NCBI GenBank assembly: GCA_029573925.1
Contig: JAKQBV010000303.1
Coordinates: forward strand, 1 to 8,019
DNA from: a bacterium
GTDB taxonomy: Bacteria > UBP15 > UBA6099
Direction: 5' to 3'
Length of the DNA: 8,019 nucleotides
The notes beneath the pieces are model-generated. The model did not search any database. It was not told the DNA's origin and saw only the letters and a list, made by a program, of their open reading frames with translations. The stretch's first letter is position 1, and the number at the start of each line of letters is the position of its first letter. Shown here one piece after another: positions 5,934 through 8,019 of this stretch. The translations under genes were made by a program, and so were the position numbers.

Positions 5934-7328
5934 TTAATCAGATTCCATCCGCGCTCCCGCCGTGACAGCCACATCGACAACGCCCGAACAGGCGGACGGT
6001 ATTATCAGGGTTTTACTCTCGGCGGAATAATCCCATTCGGCGCCGCATTCGGATTCTACGGTTATCTGTGGCGAGCCGTCGAACAGTTCCGGAGGAACGT
6101 ATATTTCAGTCGGAGCGCATATCTTATCATCCGCAGAGTATCTGTACCTGAATGTTTTTGCCGTCGAATCATATTGCATTCTTTGAGGCTCGCCAGCCGT
6201 ATATCGGGGGTAGGGACGGTGCAGGATGGGCATTTTGTCCGGATTAGGATTCCCTGAATCGTCCAAAATCCCCCAGCCGTAGTTGCTTCTTCCATAATCC
6301 CAGACGGCGGACGAGGCGAACAGCCGCTCCTGCATCAGCATGTTTTCTTCAAGCCATGGAGGCATGAAATCATAATCCTGCCATCCGCACATTCCGAATT
6401 CGCCTATAAGCAAAGGCGCTTCGATGCCCGCGGCCTCCTTCGCGAATCGCCTGTATTTCATCCTCGCGTCCGCCGGAGTCTCTTTCCCGTCCACAGAATA
6501 TCCTTTTTCGCCGTATGAGTGCGCGTAGTATGAATGCGGAGCCCAGATAAGATTGTCGAAAGGCATCTTCTCCGTGTATGCAGGAAGAAGCACATTCACC
6601 GGAGGCGGTTCAAGCGCCACCGGAGTGTCCGGGTCGATCCCGCGTATCTCCGAGACGACGTTTCTGTAAAACGGATACAGACAGCATTTCTCAAAATTGC
6701 TATATGACAATGCGGAGTAAGAAAACGGCTCGTTTATGACGTCATACGCAAAAAGCCCCGGAGTCCCCTTCAGTTCGGAAGCCAGAGTCTTCCACAATCC
6801 CGCAAATTTCGATTGCAGTTCCTCGCTTCCCCAGAATCTGTCAGTCTCCCGCTTTATCGCGTCCACCAGTATGCCGTGCCCGGATTTCTCTTTGCACATC
6901 CAGTCCGGGATCATGCCGGAAGCGCACCATTGAACCTGATGGACATCAGGCATCACATAGTACCCGCGGCTATGCGCCATGCGGATGAAATTCTTATAGT
7001 CATCCAGTTTCTCATGCTGGAAAACGCCTTCTTCGGGTTCCAGCGAGCGCCACGACATAGGCAGACGGATGAGGTTGTACCCGAACGGCTCTATCGCGTC
7101 GAGGTCTGCTTCTCCGTAAGGGAAAGGGTCTCGGTAAGCCGCAGGCATGTTGACCCCTCTCATTATCGCCACTCTTCCGAACTGGTCCCGCACATAATCC
7201 GACCCCGCGCGGAAACGCAGCGTTGCGCCGGGACGGTAATCACAACCGTTATCCGCCGCCGCGCATTGCGATATTAAAAACGCCGCAGCGATTATCGTTA
7301 AAAAAAACGCAAACAGTTTATTATTCAT
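5934..7328 (-). CDS. Secreted GH5 glycoside hydrolase, endoglycoceramidase-like
   Basis: This is probably a retaining glycosidase acting outside the cytoplasm. From ATG 7328 it has 464 residues: a signal peptide (residues 1 to about 25), a GH5 (beta/alpha)8 barrel, and a C-terminal beta-domain from about 375 of the kind seen in endoglycoceramidases (LHRPYPRYTAGEP, then APTEIYVP). GYNLIRLPMSW is at 83-93, MPDVHQVQW at 126-134, DVINEP with the expected acid/base Glu200 at 196-201, APHSYY at 263-268 and IGEFG with the nucleophile Glu310 at 308-312. Both catalytic Glu are present. The frame is open to a TTG at 7373 that overlaps the previous stop. ATG 7328 is preferred because the signal peptide then starts properly, with GAGG at 7336-7333, though the spacing of four is short. 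Endoglycoceramidases release glycans from glycosphingolipids. The true substrate could be another beta-glucoside or glycolipid. It follows the phosphoesterase by 41 bp, probably in one operon. Confidence 0.85.
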   Translation of the reverse strand: MNNKLFAFFLTIIAAAFLISQCAAADNGCDYRPGATLRFRAGSDYVRDQFGRVAIMRGVNMPAAYRDPFPYGEADLDAIEPFGYNLIRLPMSWRSLEPEEGVFQHEKLDDYKNFIRMAHSRGYYVMPDVHQVQWCASGMIPDWMCKEKSGHGILVDAIKRETDRFWGSEELQSKFAGLWKTLASELKGTPGLFAYDVINEPFSYSALSYSNFEKCCLYPFYRNVVSEIRGIDPDTPVALEPPPVNVLLPAYTEKMPFDNLIWAPHSYYAHSYGEKGYSVDGKETPADARMKYRRFAKEAAGIEAPLLIGEFGMCGWQDYDFMPPWLEENMLMQERLFASSAVWDYGRSNYGWGILDDSGNPNPDKMPILHRPYPRYTAGEPQRMQYDSTAKTFRYRYSADDKICAPTEIYVPPELFDGSPQITVESECGAEWDYSAESKTLIIPSACSGVVDVAVTAGARMESD

Positions 7329-7369
7329 CGCGCCTCGCCGGAATGAGTTTATAGTTGGAAATGTGAAAC

Positions 7370-8019
7370 TCAAATCTTTTCCACTCTGTAGTCGAAGGTA
7401 TTCTTGCCCGCCGAAATCAGCATGAAGTGATGAAAATTGTTCTCTATATCTGGAGTCAGCCTGCCTCCGGCTCCGCCGGAAACTATGTGCGTCACTCCGT
7501 TGATTTCATACACCGCATGGTGGTGTTCGTGTCCGGTCAGAACGGCGGTCGCCCCGCTTTTCTCAATGAGAGAGCGGAACCGGCCCACGTCGTCGCGCAT
7601 CGGCGTGTCATATCTGACATTCAGAAAATTTGCGGGTCTGTGCATGAATACTACCTTTTTTAAATCAGTTTCGAGCGATTTTTCGAGCAGATCGTAGTCT
7701 GCGTCTGAAAGAATAAAGTTTGCGTTGTTAAGCGCGATGAACCTTACTCCGGGAAGATCGAACTTATAACAGGACGCGCCGAACCTAGCCGTCCATTCGC
7801 GATGGTCCGCGTAATCTTCGAAAGCGGTGTCGTGATTTCCCATCGCGCAGATTACAGGCATGTTGAACTTTTTCAATTCGCGCTGCAAAAGAGTGAAGTT
7901 CGCCGGGTTTCCGACCTGAACGGTATCTCCGCCGATAAGAACGAATTTGACTTTAAGATCGTTAGCGGCTGAAATGATTTTCTTGAACACGCCTCTATCG
8001 TCAAACGGTATGTGAACAT
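7370..8019 (-). CDS. Calcineurin-like metallophosphoesterase (N-terminus beyond window)
   Basis: This family uses two metal ions to cleave phosphoester bonds; the substrate here is unknown. The frame stays open to the right edge, giving 215 visible residues, so GTG 7990 is not the start. Visible motifs, numbered from the edge, are GGD at 29-31, GNHD at 60-63, MHRP at 125-128 and GHEHHH at 162-167. The first codons at the edge read (x)AT-GTT-CAC. If the cut codon is GAT this is the DxH motif, which stands about 29 residues before GGD as expected. Thus only the extreme N-terminus is missing. The C-terminal part (HIVSGGAGG at 177-185) matches calcineurin-like proteins that work on extracytoplasmic or lipid-linked phosphates as well as cytoplasmic ones, so location cannot be stated without the N-terminus. 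The stop is 41 bp before the GH5 gene, suggesting co-transcription. Confidence 0.88.
   Translation of the reverse strand, partial: VHIPFDDRGVFKKIISAANDLKVKFVLIGGDTVQVGNPANFTLLQRELKKFNMPVICAMGNHDTAFEDYADHREWTARFGASCYKFDLPGVRFIALNNANFILSDADYDLLEKSLETDLKKVVFMHRPANFLNVRYDTPMRDDVGRFRSLIEKSGATAVLTGHEHHHAVYEINGVTHIVSGGAGGRLTPDIENNFHHFMLISAGKNTFDYRVEKI

Overview
The window is a piece of a Gram-negative bacterial chromosome of moderately high GC, with tightly packed genes. Three enzymes of Kdo-lipid A synthesis show an organism with an LPS-type outer membrane. KdsA is of the metal-dependent type (Cys in the AGPC motif), which is unlike E. coli and argues against an enterobacterial origin. No marker here fixes the phylum. 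There are no rRNA or tRNA genes, insertion sequences or CRISPR arrays, and every gene has an ordinary housekeeping or accessory character.

Plus strand, 2-4877. The end of a class III nucleotide cyclase-like protein is followed by a 163-bp leader and then a four-gene operon: waaA/kdtA (Kdo transferase), lpxK (lipid A 4'-kinase), kdsA (Kdo-8-phosphate synthase) and a secreted lipoprotein with an Ig-like domain and a PD40/TolB-like beta-propeller. The three junctions are ATGA, TGATG and ATGA overlaps, so the genes are probably translated together. KdsA makes Kdo-8-phosphate, LpxK completes the lipid A precursor, and WaaA joins activated Kdo to it. kdsB (CMP-Kdo synthetase) and kdsD are not in the window.

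Minus strand, 8019-4904. A calcineurin-like metallophosphoesterase runs off the right edge, with its first metal motif right at the edge. It is followed, 41 bp downstream, by a secreted GH5 glycosidase of the endoglycoceramidase-like group. After a 142-bp spacer with its own promoter-like sequence and two inverted repeats comes a radical SAM protein with an unusual CX5CX2C cluster motif and a SPASM-like C-terminus. The radical SAM gene converges on the lipoprotein gene with a 26-bp gap.

The points most worth a second look are the symmetric dyads around the radical SAM promoter, the CX5CX2C motif, the endoglycoceramidase-like enzyme with no obvious bacterial substrate, the loss of the usual His in the LpxK DDGFQH motif, and the puzzling 5' end of waaA, where a short LILYN-encoding repeat lies upstream in another frame. 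I do not see a clearly new multi-gene system.
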